NCBI GenBank assembly: GCA_963082875.1
Contig: OY720099.1
Span: 20,441,066 to 20,505,065, forward strand
Reading direction: 5' to 3'
Source: Corella eumyota
Taxonomy: Eukaryota > Chordata > Ascidiacea > Phlebobranchia > Corellidae
Length of the DNA stretch: 64,000 bases
Of this stretch, positions 27,601 through 42,600 are shown piece by piece. The notes below the pieces were generated by a model. The model saw only the letters and a list, made by a program, of their open reading frames with translations, had not been told where the DNA came from and did not search any database. Position 1 is the stretch's first letter; each line of letters opens with the position of its first letter. The position numbers and the translations under genes were made by a program.

Positions 27601-30600
27601 GGAACGACTGGGGTGAGTGGACTCCCTGTGGTGTCCCATGTGGAGGTGGATTAAGAAGAAGAGAAAGATCATGCGAAAATGGTTACCCTGGTGACGATGG
27701 TTGCCTTGGTGATACCAGAGATCAACAACCTTGCAATGAGAGAGTGAGTTAGACTTAAAGTTTATTATTAGAAGAACTAAAGTATTAATTAAACTTAAAC
27801 ATTGACAGCTTTGCACGTTCTGGAGCGAGTGGCAATCTTGGTCAAGTTGTAGTTCAAGCTGCGGTCGAGGGTCACGTGGTCGTGTGCGATCATGCGTGAA
27901 CGGTGAGTCGGAGGAAGATTGCGAGGGACTTTCAGCTTCCGAGGAAGATTGCATCCAAGGAGTAAGTTAACTTATTAACTTTTAAACTAAATCTAACATC
28001 CAGAAAACGTAGTGTTAATATTTGTCATAAAATCTATTATTTCGAATTTATTATTGGACTTAAGTAATTCGTTCTAAAATAGCTTTAATTAATAATTTTG
28101 ATTAGAATTGCCCATTCTGGAACGATTGGTCGCCGTGGAGTCAATGTAGTCGATCGTGCAACATCGGGACCCAAACAATGACCAGAAGATGTGTCAACGG
28201 TCAACCAGGAGTTGAGGGATGTGAGGGAGAGAGCACCGACTCAAGAAGATGCGCCCTAGTGGTGAGTGTCAATAAATCTGTTCTTAATTATTAATTAATA
28301 CTCTAAAAAATAATTTAATTTTTTCAGTTATGTCCTGAATGGGCTACCTGGGGTAACTGGAGTGAGTGTAGCGCCTCTTGTGGTGGTGGGGTAAGGACCC
28401 ACTCCCGGGTTTGTATTAACGGGGATCCAGGAGATGTTGGGTGCGATGGACCCACGACTGCGCAGGAGTTTTGCAACCCACAGGTAAGTGGGGTTTGAGG
28501 TTGATTTTTTGTATAAATGTCTGTTCAATATCCTTACGTGTTTGTTCCTTTTCAGAGCTGTCCATATTGGGGTCCTTGGAACTTCTGGGCTCAATGTTCG
28601 GACACATGCGGAGGAGGAGCAAGGATCAGGCAAAGAGTTTGCGTCAACGGCGTTGCCGGGCAACCAGGTTGTCCGGGTCTTGATCAGGATGCACAAGGAT
28701 GCAACGCACAGGCTTGTCCATCATGGACGTTGTGGGAGCAGTGGTCTGGTTGCTCTTATACTTGCGGAGGAGGATCACAATCAAGGTTGAGAAGTTGTGT
28801 GAACGGTCGTCCTGGTTACGGCGGATGTGATGGAGAAGATACGGAGAGAAGAGATTGTAACGATCAGGTAAAAGTTGTTTAATGTTTACGACAGGTATAA
28901 AAGTTTAATTTATTAAAATTTAGTTAAATTTTTGTCACATAAATTTTCTGAGTTATATTTTAGTTAAATTTAATTTTATAAGTTATAACTTTAGGTAAAT
29001 TTGTATTTAAACATTAGCTACAAAATATTACAGGATTGTCCGACATGGGTCGAGTGGGCTCCATGGTCAGCATGCAGCGCCTCATGTGACGGAGGGGTCA
29101 GGTCAAGGTCACGGGGATGCAGCATTATGGGATTATGCGTGGGACAGAACAGGATGGAAAGTTCATGTCGCGAAGCTGTATGTTGTCAACAATCTTCAAA
29201 TATTATAGCTAACTTTATTTCACTATTTTTAAAATTTTTAAAAGTATTAAAACCCTGAAATCTAAATTTTTTTATGTGATCTTATTTTTATTTTGCAGCC
29301 ATGTGCTCGATGGACTCACTGGGGTCCTTACGGTTCATGTTCGGCCACTTGCGGTGGTGGAGAGCAGAGCAGGGATCGAACTTGTTTGTACGGAGAAGTA
29401 GGAGATGAAGGATGCGAAGGAAGCTCCGTGGATGTGATTGGTTGCATGACTCAAGTTAGTATTTGCAACGAGTTTATCTCTTGAATTAAGTTTAATATTA
29501 ACCAAAGTAGTTCGAAACTAAAGTTTTTTTTTCAACTTATTTTCTTTTAAGCTTTGCCCGTCTTGGATTGGTTGGGCTCCATGGAGTGAATGTTCTCGTT
29601 CATGCGGAACTGGAAGAAGGGAGCGAACAAGATTTTGTGTTGGAGGAGTTGAAGGAGCAATTGGATGCAGGGGGTCACGTGATAACTTTGAACCTTGCAA
29701 TCTCCAGGTAATAACATTAAATTAGGGTGATATTTTTAATTGTTTTTTCGTAAAAAAAATACGTTTTTAAGTTAACATTTCAAATTTTTTTTACTTACAG
29801 CCTTGCCCTCAATTCGATCCCTGGCTTGAATGGAGCGGATGTAGTTCAAGTTGTGGAATCGGAACAAGGACAAGGAACAGAGTTTGTTCGACCCAGGACT
29901 GCATTGGACCTGAGTCGGAGGAGTCGGAGTGTGTTGAGGGGGTAAGTTAGTTTCAATTAGTGCAAAAATAATTTAAATAAACTTTATTTGTATCTCTTCA
30001 GTAATCAAGTATTAAGAAAGTATTAAAATAACTTAACGTTTAGAACTGTCCTTACTTGACCTTCTGGTCGTCATGGAGCCAGTGTTCAGTCAGGTGTGGC
30101 GGGGGAACTTACACTCGAACTCGACGATGCGTGAATGGTAACCTTGGAGACGAAGGTTGCCAAGGCGACATAAATGAGGAAAATGTTTGTAACACTGAGG
30201 TAAACAGAAGTTAAAAAATTCAATTGGTTAAATTTAGGAATGTTGTAATCTAATTATTTTATGATTTTGTTTTAGTTATGTCCGCTGTTTTCTGATTGGT
30301 CAGCTTGGGGTGAGTGTAGCGCCCCATGTGGTGGTGGAACTCGTCGTCAATCCCGATTCTGTTTAACACGAGATTGTTCTGGTTCAACTTCTTACGAACA
30401 AACATGCAACCCGGAGGTTTGGCTACAAATAATCACTGTTAATTTAGTTTACTTACCACGCGCTATTTCAATAAATAATTATACCCATCACTAAACATTT
30501 AACTGATTCCAATTTTTTAGGCTTGTCCGTCTTGGAGTGTGTGGAATGATTTTGGCCCCTGTAGCGCCTCATGTGGTGGTGGAAACAGAATTCACTTTCG

Positions 30601-33600
30601 GACTTGTGTGAACGGGGAACCTGGAGATGTTGGTTGCCAGGGCGACGTGTCAGAGATTGGGAGATGTAGTGAACAGGTTGGCTAAAAAAATGTTATTGCA
30701 GTTGGTTTAAATTGGCTTTAAGGCTTTCACCATTTCACAGTTGATAAATCTTTAAAATTTTTCACCAGCGATGCCCAACATGGACAGAATGGAGCGAATG
30801 GGGAACTTGTAGCGCATCTTGTAATGGAGGGATCCAGGTTCGAACCCGAACTTGCGACGATGAAGATTCTTTATGTCCTGGAAACTCACTCGAACAACGA
30901 GCTTGTGGACAACCTGTGAGTTTACATTTTTTAGGCTTTATTAAATGTTAATTACTGCTTATAACAAGGTCTTACATATTTGTTGCAGGCTTGTCCGTTT
31001 TGGTCGCCGTGGACGACTTGGTCTTCTTGTAATGTGACGTGTGGCTCCGGGATGCGAACCCATAACAGGATTTGTGTGAACGGGCTTCAAGGTCAAGTTG
31101 GTTGCCAAGGAAACGACCTGGAGATTGATTTGTGCGACTATGGGGTAAGTGCTTTAAGTTTTTCGGTTTGGTGAATTTACTTGCGACTTGTTTTGATTGA
31201 TGTTCGAACTTTATATTGAATATAAAATTTTAGTCTTGTGCATTCTGGGAGTTATGGAGCGAGTGGACTTCCTGTTCCTCTTCTTGCGGAGGAGGACAAA
31301 GATCTCGTTCTAGGAGGTGCTCCCAAGGATTCCCTGGTGATGTTGGATGTGAAGGACCTGTCAATCAACAGAGACTCTGTTCACCTGGGGTAAATTATTT
31401 ATTGGGACATAGATAAACCCTTGTATAAGTTGTACTAACTCTAACCCTTATACAGTTGTGCCCTGCGTGGTCAAATTGGACCCCGTTCTCGGATTGTTCT
31501 CGGACTTGCGGTGGAGGTAGCTCTGTAAGAAGGAGGATTTGTGAAAACGGCTTCTCTGGCGACATCGGGTGTCACATCGGTGATCCTACGGAGGATACGA
31601 CTTGTAACTCGAACGTGAGTTTTGTAACTTAATTTAAGTCAACTTTTTCATTGTTTATGTTTTATTTCAATTTTTTTATATTTTTTGCAGTCTTGTCCTA
31701 TGTGGTCGGGTTGGAGCAGCTGGAGTAGCTGTAGCGTGACCTGTGGCCGGGGCACAAGAAGTCACAGTCGCGAATGTGTCGGAGGAGAGGTCGATGACAA
31801 TGGTTGTAACGGTGTGACATCACAATCAACATCTTGTGTACAAGGGGTAAGCTTAACGAAATTTTAATACTGGCAATATTTTAAACAGGGGATTTTATTT
31901 TAAATATTAAGTAAATGAAGATAAATGAACCTTGCAACTAATTTTAAATTAAGCAGATATAAATGTTTATATTGCTACCAGGTGAAATATATTTTTGTTA
32001 TAACCCCTATATTGTTGATATAGTTATGTCCTTACTTTTCTGAATGGAGCCAATGGTCGGGTTGCAGTGAGCCTTGCAACGGGGGAATCACCACCAGGTA
32101 CCGCAACTGCGTTAATGGAGAAGTTGGGGAAGGTGAATGTGATGGAAATGTGAGAGAGGAACTGACTTGTAATAACCAAGTAAGTTGTTTAACAAATAGA
32201 ATCAGAGAGTTTTTGTTATTCCAAATTTAAAACAAAACTATTCGCTCCTAGGCATGTCCTGAATGGTCTTCCTGGAGCGAGTGGTCCTCCTGCTCACAAT
32301 CTTGCAACGGAGGAGTACGAAGTCACTCTCGCATCTGCATCAACGAAGTGGAGGGAGGAGCATCTTGCAGAGGATCTGCTTTAGTGGAGGAATACTGTAA
32401 TGGACAGGTTTGTACTAAACTATTTGTCCTGCAATCCTTTAGGATAGGATTATTTTCACGCAGTCATTTATGGTCTATTAGCAACTTTATCATTTTTAAT
32501 TCTGAAAAAAAATTAAGATATCGTTAAATAGAATTGAAAGTTTGGCAAACAACCAACAGATATTGACAACAAAAATAAATATTCACTTTAAAAGTTTTAA
32601 TAAACAACTTAAATCCGTAACAGCTTTGTCCTACGTGGGCATATTGGACGAACTGGGGTCAATGTAGCGAAAGATGCGACGGAGGGGTCAGATCAAGGTC
32701 AAGGTTTTGCGTGAACGGAGAGCTCGGAGTTTCTGGTTGCCAGGACTCATATGTCGATATCTCAAGTTGTAATGAAGTGGTGAGTTATACATTTTTACTT
32801 TTCTTGTCTTTTTTTAAAACAAATTCGGTTGTGGTGCGAAATATTTTGTAAATTGCGACTTTGTTACGATTAGTAATTAAAGTAATTTGTAAATATAAAG
32901 TTACGGTTTAAGAAATAATATTATTTCACAGTCGTTGGGTAAAAAGTCAGTTAATGTCTCTATCAGTAAAAAAATAATAATAGTAGTAAAAATAATAATA
33001 GTAGTAATAATAGGTTATTTAAAAGTCACCACTTTAAGCACTTAACTTGTTCTTTTTAGGTGCTTTATATATATTAAAGACTAATAAATATTGATTGTAA
33101 TATTAAAACTTATTGACAAATATCCAGCCATAATATTCTGGTACAAATTTAATGTTTTCAGGAATGCCCGGCGTGGACTGGCTGGGGTTCATGGCAGAGT
33201 TGTAGCGTTTCATGTGGCGGTGGCATCAGGTCACGGGTACGAGATTGTGAAAATGTGGCACTGACCGGTGTCACATGCCAGGGGGATGCAACTGATTATA
33301 GTGATTGTATGGTTCAGGTAAAGTTTTATAAGATAGCAAAGTTTCAACTATTTAACTAAGTTTTAATAAAAATTGACAAATTTTCTGAAATTTATATTTT
33401 TAAAATAATTGTCAATACATTTTAAACTTTTTAGGATTGCCCGTCGTTTGATGCTTGGAGTTCTTGGACGCCATGTAGTGTCAGTTGTGGTCGTGGATCA
33501 ACATCAAGAAGCAGAAGTTGTAACAACGGTGAGGTCGGCGACAGGGGTTGTGACGGTAGAACCGAGGAAGAGGAGTCATGCGTCAGAGGGGTAAGTTTCT

Positions 33601-36600
33601 GGGGGAAACAATTTATTTTATTAATTGGTAACATTTTTACAAAACCTAATTATTTAGAATTGTGCCTTCTTTGACGATTGGACATCATGGAGTGACTGTA
33701 GCGCCTCGTGTGGTGGCGGAACACAACGACAAACGCGGCGATGTTTGAATGGTTTGGCGGGAACACCAGGATGTGAAGGGCAACCAATGGCAAGCAGATT
33801 ATGCAACGAACAAGTAAGTTTTATTCGATCATTTAAGATAACATGTTTGGAGCAATGTTGTTTAAGTCAAATGTTTCTAGCAATGTCCGCGTTGGAGCAT
33901 CTGGAGCAACTTCACTGACTGCAGTGTGACGTGCGGTGGTGGCCTCAGGAGCAGAACTCGTGACTGTTTGTTTGGATTAATCGGAAATGTTGGCTGCTTC
34001 GGTCGAAGTATCGACAGTGACTCATGCAATGCACATGTAAGTTACAGTAGATTTGACGTTGTAGGTTATATGATATGGGGTTTATATACAGTGTTAAAGT
34101 CGTTAATCAGAAGCTTACATTCAAGTTATTTGCCTTAGAATTGTCCTGCGTGGTCGTCATGGACACTCACAAGTGATTGTGATGCAACTTGTGGAGGAGG
34201 AGTTAGAATATACAGAAGAAGATGCATCAACGGACTTCCTGGCCAGGTCGGATGCGAGGGCGATAATCAACTCTTTGAGCTCTGTAATAACAACGTAAGT
34301 ATGACGTCATAGAGCTACTTAGAATGTCCGTGTTATACTTGCTAATATAACGAGGTTAATATAATTACAGCCTTGCCCATCGTGGAACGAATGGGGAGAA
34401 TGGACTCCTTGTTCAAGATCCTGCAGCGGGGGAAGAAGGGAGCGAGCAAGGATTTGTGTAAACGGTCTTCCAGGTGACCTTGGCTGTAGAGGTCAAGCAA
34501 TTGAACCTGGCCGTTGTATGACACAGGTTAGTACCACAGTTTGTGATACTTTATGTTAAATTAAATTTTATTTATAAATATGTTTATAAACTTTACAGAG
34601 ATGTCCGTTCTTTGAACAATGGTCGCCGTGGTCGCCATGTAGCGCCACATGTGGCCGAGGAACCCAGGATCACTTCCGGTCCTGTTTGTTCGGGACCGAA
34701 GGGGAACCAGGTTGTGTCGGAGACACCGAGGAATCAAGACAATGCATCGAAGGGGTAAGTTTTAGTTAAGGTTCGGGGATTTTTGCATGGGTCACATGTA
34801 TTATTAAAAATGTTAAATGTCAGGACTGTCCGTTCTTTGACGATTGGACTCCTTGGTCGGATTGCTCCAACTCGTGCGGAGGAGGAAGAAGAAATCGGGC
34901 TCGAACCTGCGTCAATGGACTCCAGGGAGATCTTGGTTGCCAGGACAACTTTGATGAAGGAGAGAACTGCAACATGGCGGTAACTTTGATATTTTTTAAA
35001 ATGGTTTTTGTAGTTTTAATGACTTATAACGACTAAAACAGTTGAACGTGTAACCTGATGTTTAGCCATGCGTATCATGGGAACAGTGGGGTCCATGGTC
35101 GCCATGTTCGGAAGTTTGTGGCTTCGGTGTGGTTACCAGGAACCGTGAATGCACCAACGGGGAACCAGGTCAGTTCGGTTGTCTTGGATCCGATCAACAA
35201 ACTGCTGGATGCTACGAAGCTGTAAGTTTAACATAATCGCAGCTTATATTAGTTTAAATAAACATATTCCTTCTTAACTTTTTAGTTAGGTGTTAGTTTG
35301 ATTAAAAATATTTGCAAACAAGTTTTTGTTAATGGATTATTTTAGACCTGCCCGGACTTTTCCTCGTGGTCCGATTTTAGTATGTGCACTTCTACTTGTG
35401 GTGGTGGAACTCGTGTTAGAACGAGAAGTTGTATCAACGAGGTAGAGGGAGGACTCGATTGCAACGGACCACTCTCCGAGACCATCTTCTGCAACGAACA
35501 GGTGCGTAGTGTTGTGTAAATAATAACGTTAACCGATTGTACCTATCTTTAATGTTTGTGACGTCACAGAATTGCCCCACGTGGTCAGAATGGAGCGAGT
35601 TCGGTGATTGCTCGGAATCGTGTAACGGAGGAATCAGCAGAAGAACGAGGACGTGCATTGACGGTCGTCGTGGAGCAATGGGATGCAGGGGAGCAAGCTC
35701 TGATTATTCTTCGTGTAATGAAGAGGTTTGTGATTAAAAACCTTTTAATATTTTTTAGTATATTTAATCGACTTGTAAGTACGACCAACAATAATTCATA
35801 ATATATTGTGATAATTCAGACTTGCCCGTTCTGGAGTTCCTGGGATGCTTGGTCGTCATGTGACGTCACTTGTGGTAGAGGTCAAAGGTTGCACTCCAGA
35901 GTTTGTATCGGAGGAGAAAGTTGTCAGGGCGAGGAGATCGAGGCTGGAGACTGTGTTGAAAATGTGAGTTTGAGTAAATACTTTTTAGAGGGAATCAACT
36001 TCATATACTTTTGATTAACTCCCGTTTTAAACAATTGTTTAAGTTACTTTTTTAATTGTTTTTTATTGTGATGTCACAGAGTTGTCCGTTTTGGAGCGAA
36101 TGGGGAAGTTGGTCGATGTGCAGCAGAAGTTGTAACCGCGGTAGTCAGTCACAATCGCGTTTCTGCATCAACTCAGTCGGAGATGAGGGTTGTGAAGGAG
36201 CGGCAACTGCCACTAGGGATTGTCAGCCACAGGTTACTAACGTTGTTTAATTTTTGCCCACATACCAACTTATAAATAATTTTTCTTGTAAAAAACTTTT
36301 TTAACTTTTTAAAATGTTGTTTTAAGCCTTGTCCAACATGGAGTGAGTTTGGAAACTACACAGCTTGCAGTCGGTCATGCGGTGGTGGGATTCGAACCCA
36401 CGAACGTCAGTGTTTCAACGGACAACCAGGGGATCGAGGGTGTAGAGGACCAGTGTCTGAACAAGACTTCTGCAATTCTGGGGTAAGTTGAGTAATAATA
36501 TAAGGGATTTATTATCTTAATTTTGCAAGAAAAAAAACTAATATAACAATGTTAAATGTTTAGCCATGTCCATTCTTTTTACCATGGGGACCGTGGAGAC

Positions 36601-39600
36601 CTTGCTCGCTATCTTGTGGTGGAGGTCAGAGTTCAAGGTCAAGGCTATGCTTAAATGGTTTCCAAGGACAACTTGGTTGCCAGGGGTTACTGGATGAATT
36701 TATGGATTGTAATACTCAGGTTTGTTTTAAATTTATAATTTTTTTTTCGGTTACAATAAGGAAATACATTTAGTTTTTATACAGACAAATATTTTAAAGT
36801 AAAATTTAAATTTTAAGGAATGTCCAAGTTGGGCAGTCTGGACCACGTGGTCAGCTTGTTCAGCTACTTGTAATGGAGGATATGAAAGAAGAGAAAGAAG
36901 TTGCAATAATGGAATTTACGGACAAGTTGGTTGCAATGATGGGACATTAAGAGAAAGAAGGCTTTGTAATGAACAGGTCAAGTTTAAAGTTTTAACAGAA
37001 TTGTGTTAAAAATAAACAGTTGTTTTAAGAGTTAATTTTTTTGAAATAAGATCTGTAAATTAAAAAAGCAGTTAATTTAAAAAATTAAGGAATCCTAATA
37101 TAGCATTTCCTATATGTTTGTCGCTATTAAGTATTTTTAGAAGATGTTTATTTTTTCGTAACAGGTTTGTGAGTCGTGGACGTTCTGGTCGAACTGGACC
37201 CCATGCAGCGAGGAATGCGGAAGAGGGGAACGTTCTAGAACAAGGGAATGTTTGAACGGGGAGATCGGTTTTGGAGCTTGTATCGGACGTTCGCTGATCA
37301 CCGAGTCTTGCCAACAAGGAGTAAGTTGTTTTAGGGTGTGGTTTAAAACACTGCTCGTTAACGACTTGAACTTGAGTTTAAACTTGCTTAAACAAAACTT
37401 TAGGATTGTGCGTTCTACGGTGATTGGTCAACATGGTCTAGTTGCCAGGTAACATGCGGTGGAGGATCCAGGACCCGGATCCGTCGGTGCTACAATGCTT
37501 TACCAGGTGAACCGGGATGTGAGGGACCTGATGTCGAAGTTTCCTTCTGTGCTACACAGGTACTATTAATTTTGATTACGTTTAACTTTTAAAATAAATT
37601 TTACTTATTGTTATAATAACCTTTTTATTCCATAGCCCTGCCCGTTCTGGAGCCCGTATGGTAACTACTCAGAGTGCAGTGTAAGTTGTGGAATTGGGAC
37701 AAGGTCGCACAGTCGAGTTTGTATCAACGGTGAAGCTGGAGATGATGGTTGCATCGGATCACCAGATGAGCAAGAAACCTGTTTCTACAGGGTAAGTATT
37801 TGGAGGTTGAATCACTTATACAAGCAAGGTAATAATTTAATTTTTTATTAGATTTGCCCGATTTTCTCGGATTGGGGTCGCTTCAGTCGCTGCACCTCGA
37901 CCTGCTCAGGGGGAATCACCCGCCGGGTCCGATATTGCATCAATGGAGAAGTGGGTGACCCTGGTTGTCAAGGTAACACCCAGGATCTTGAGGCCTGCAA
38001 CACCCAGGTAAACATTTTATTTTGATTTTATGATAAAGACTTTTAAAAAAAACGATTTTATTTAAAAGATAAATCTTAAAATTTACTTAAAATTTTTTAG
38101 CGGTGTCCATTCTGGTTGCCATGGGGAGAATGGGCTGAGTGTAGCTCCCCTTGTGGCGGAGGTGAAAGAAGAAGGGAGAGGTCATGCATGAACGGTTATC
38201 CCGGTGACGATGGTTGCCAAGGTGATGAAAGAGAAGTTGACATCTGTAATACTGAGGTAACAAGTTCATTATAAGCGAGTTTAATTTGTTTTAATTTGCA
38301 AAATTGTTAACTTTATATCTAGAGTTTGTGATACTTAACCTTAATTTTAACCAAAATTATTTTGATATTTTTATTTCTTTTATTCCCTTAACTTTTATAT
38401 TTTGCAGGTTTGCCCCTTGTGGTCGTCGTGGGATCAATGGAGCGACTGTAGCGAGACTTGCGGACGCGGAATTCGATCCCATGCGAGGACTTGCACCATC
38501 CCAGGAGGATGTGAGGGGGAAAGCGTGGATGTTGAAACTTGTATCAGAGGAGTGAGTTGAAATGTTTTTGTGATTTATATTTTGTTAATATTTTGCTCTT
38601 ATTATTAAATGTGGGCACGAAACCTCGCATCTTTAAAATTGTTGTAAAAAAGTTAAATTTTGTGTTAAAAAAACTTTTTAGTTAACTTTTAAAATCATTA
38701 CCAGACTTATTATCCTTCGTTAAATTGTGCCTTCGTTTAATTAAGTTCGTTAACTTATTTTTTTACGTAAACGATTGCAGTAAACAATTGCAAAATAAGT
38801 ATACACATTTATAAAACCGCGTGTTTTTCTTTGTCTTAATAAACTTTAACGTTAATATCGACAACTTTAGTTACTTTACTTTAATTTAAATATTCAACGT
38901 TGACAAAGTTATTGTATTGTGTAACAAATTTCTATTTACAGGGTAACTTTTTTAATTAACTGTGCCCACCTATGCTAATTATTACAAGCCCTCAACTTTA
39001 TAATTTCTATATTCACAGAACTGCGAGTTCTGGGCAGACTGGGGCGCTTGGGGTTCATGTTCAAGAAGCTGTGGATTAGGGGTAAGAAGTCATCTGAGAA
39101 GATGTGTGAACGGTCAGGAGGGTGACAACGGTTGCCAAGGAGCTGTCCGAGAGGAGGAGGAATGCAACGACGAGGTATGGGTACGTGCTCCACATGGGTG
39201 AATGGGAGCTTCGTACTAATTTCTAATGTTGGTTAAATATGTAGTGTAACGGGGTTTAAAAAAGTAGCTGAAAAAGTTGCTGTTTAATATTAAATTTAAA
39301 GTAGTTTAGCGTAGATTGGGTGCTTATAGTATTTTAAGTCCTGGTTACCTTCTTAAAATGCTGATACAACTCTTTTTATCAAAAAGCTTGATAAGAAGTA
39401 ATATATCTAATCCACTCAAAAATAAAAACTATATGGGACAAGCTTTTAACCGATATTTTAACATCAGGGTTGTCCGGTGTGGTCTGATTGGTCGCCGTTC
39501 ACGCCATGTTCTGCGTCATGCCAGGGTGGCGTTCGACGTCACGACAGAACATGCTTGAATGGACAAGTCGGACAAATTGGCTGCGTTGGACCCACGAGCG

Positions 39601-42600
39601 AGGAACAATTCTGTGGTGGTTCGGTAAGATTCAAAGATTTAATTTCCGAATATTTTATCATTGTTAAAAGTCTACAAGATTTTATTTATGTTTAGCTTTG
39701 CCCCACTTGGTCCCCTTGGGGCGTGTTCAACCCATGCAATGCTTCCTGTGGAGGAGGAGTTAGGGTCCGAGGAAGATCCTGCATTGGGGGAATTCTAGGG
39801 GACTTAGGTTGCGATGGAGCGAACACCCAGGCAGATGTTTGCAATGAACAGGTTAGTTTAAATAAAGGAGTTAAAATACTTAAATTAAAAACTTGAAATT
39901 AATCATGATAACTTCGCTTACTCAGAATTGCCCGTTGTTTGATGAATGGGTCGGTTGGACTCCTTGTTCAGCTACTTGTGGTTCTGGCAGAAGACGGAGA
40001 ACAAGAGATTGCTTCTCTGGCAGATTGAGATCTTTCTCTTGCACGGGATTATTTGACAGTGTTGATATTTGTAACAGCCAGGTATTTACGATCCGGTCCA
40101 TTTTGATAATTTACTTTTAACGCAGATTGCTTAACTAAAACTTTTTGCAGCAATGTCCGTACTGGGATCTGTGGTCCACCTGGTCGAGTTGTAGTGTGAG
40201 TTGTGGACGAGGAACAACCTCCAGGACTCGAAGTTGCATCAACGGAGATGTTGGGGAGGAAGGTTGTACCGGGGATGTACTTGAGACGCAAACTTGCATA
40301 ACTGGGGTAAGTTTTGGACTTAAGTTTTAACAACTTTAAAAAAACTTTAGGAAATCTAAAAAAATAACCAATAATATTTTTAGAATTGTCCGTTCTGGGC
40401 CCAATGGGGCGCTTGGAGCGATTGTGATCGTTCATGCGGAACAGGGTTGAGGTACCATGATCGACGATGCATGAACGGGGTCGGGGGTCAAGAAGGATGC
40501 TTGGGGGCGACCCGGGAGAGGGGTGAATGTAGCACCCAGGTTAGTTTAGTTTTAAATCTTTCACTGACAAATGATTTTTTGATTACTTACTGGAACAAAT
40601 TGATTTTTAGGAATGCCCGTTCTGGAGCACGTGGGGCGAATTTGATGAATGTAGCGCTCCTTGTGGTGGTGGTATACAGACAAGGTTGCGGTTCTGCACC
40701 AACGGTGAGGTCGGTTCCATAGGTTGTACCGGGGTCACCTCGTTCGAGCAATATTGTAACGGAAGAGTGAGTTTTAAATTTATTTGTTTATGTAAAAACA
40801 TTTTAACATATTTAATAACTGAAGCAAAATTATTTTGCATAATTAGTATTTTTAAGTTTTAATTAATTAAAATTTTAAAGGCATGCGCTTCCTGGTCGAG
40901 ATGGGGAGCTTGGGGAAGTTGTAGCGCCCTCTGTGACGGAGGAGTAAGATCCCGAAGAAGAGTTTGTTTGAACGGAGAGATTGGACAACTCGGATGCGAG
41001 GGGGAGACAGCGGAAGATGCTCTTTGTAATACTCACGTAAGTGATGTGGTTTTTGTAATACTCACGTAAGTGATGTGGTTTTTGTAATACTCATGTAAGT
41101 GATGTGGTTAAAATCAACTTATTATAACAATCATGTAACTCGTCGTAATTTGTTAACAGACCTGCTCGGAGTGGTCGTCCTGGGGTAATTGGGGTACATG
41201 CAGTCGAAGTTGTGGGTCAGGAGTTCGAACCCAATCAAGGGTCTGCGTTGGGGCTGTTGGGGCTTGCGACGGGGAATATGAGAACACTGAAGTTTGCTCA
41301 ACTGGGGTAAAGATTTAAATATAATTTAACTTTTTTAATAAAAACGTTTCTCAATCGATAATAAAAAATATTTTCTTCAGGTTTGCCCTGATTGGTCGAT
41401 TTGGGGAGAATGGAGCGACTGTAGCGCCACCTGTGGTCTTGGAAAACGAATTCATGAAAGGATTTGTGTAAATGGGGAACCAGGAGATCAAGGTTGTGAA
41501 GGAGGAGCCACTGAGGAAGAATCCTGCTTCTACGAGGTCATAACTTGTTTAAAATATTTTATGGTTTGGAAGGATTTATTTAAAAATCTAATTACAAATA
41601 GTAAACAAGTTAAATTTGTTACGTCACACAGGCTTGTTCTCGATGGAGCGTGTGGGGCCCATGGACCCAATGTACAGCATCATGTGGGGTCGGGGTTAGA
41701 ACTCATTCTAGAGAGTGCGTGAATGGGGTTCCAGGGGACTCTGGTTGCCAGGGTAACGTGGATGAAAGTGAATCTTGTGAAGGACCGGACTGTGTGATCG
41801 AGTTTGAATGGACTCCCTGGAGTATTTGTACTCAGACCTGTGGTGTCGGGAAAAGATTTAGGTCCCGGGTCTGTTCTGGCGCCCTGACTGAGCTTTGCAG
41901 GGACCTACCAGGCCAGGAGGATGTTTGCAATATTAGAGTAGGCTTTACTGATGTTTTTGCTGGAAATATATTTATTTTATAACATTTTGATTACCGATAA
42001 CACTGTTTTAAATTATTTTAATAACAATAACTTACGATCTTATTTACTACTAACCAGTTTTTTATTTATTAACAGATTCCTATTTCTATTCAATTTTCAA
42101 CTAAACTTCACTAACAAATTGTTTTTAAGGTTTAACCAAAATATTTAAATTAACCAACTTTTATTTCCTTATTAAAAGTCTGTTTTCTATAAAATTTATA
42201 ATTTGTTAAAAATATTTTATAAATATTTGTTTTACTTTTAACTTTTAATATTTGCATGCGTACCAATTTTGTTTACTTTTACTTTTATACTTAACTTTAA
42301 ACTAACTAATTGAACTGTTGTATTTACTTTTACATATAAAGCAACTCTTTAAACTTTGACTTGTTTTAGTTGTGTCCGTACCTGTCTCCATGGGGAGGTT
42401 GGAGTGGTTGTTCAGCATCCTGTCAAGGCGGGATTCGAACCCGAGGTCGTCAGTGTGTGAACGGTGACCTGGGTGAAGATGGGTGCCAGGATTCGTCCCA
42501 ACAAAACCAGACTTGCAATCAACAGGTAAAAATATTATTATTATTGATGTTCAACTATTTAATTTTAATGCAACGCAGTGTATTTTATTTGTAATATAAA

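Noticed and set aside
41951-42148. 65-codon Phe/Leu/Asn-rich open frame
   Set aside because: It lies in an AT-rich intron, is low-complexity and is not bounded by usable splice sites in frame.
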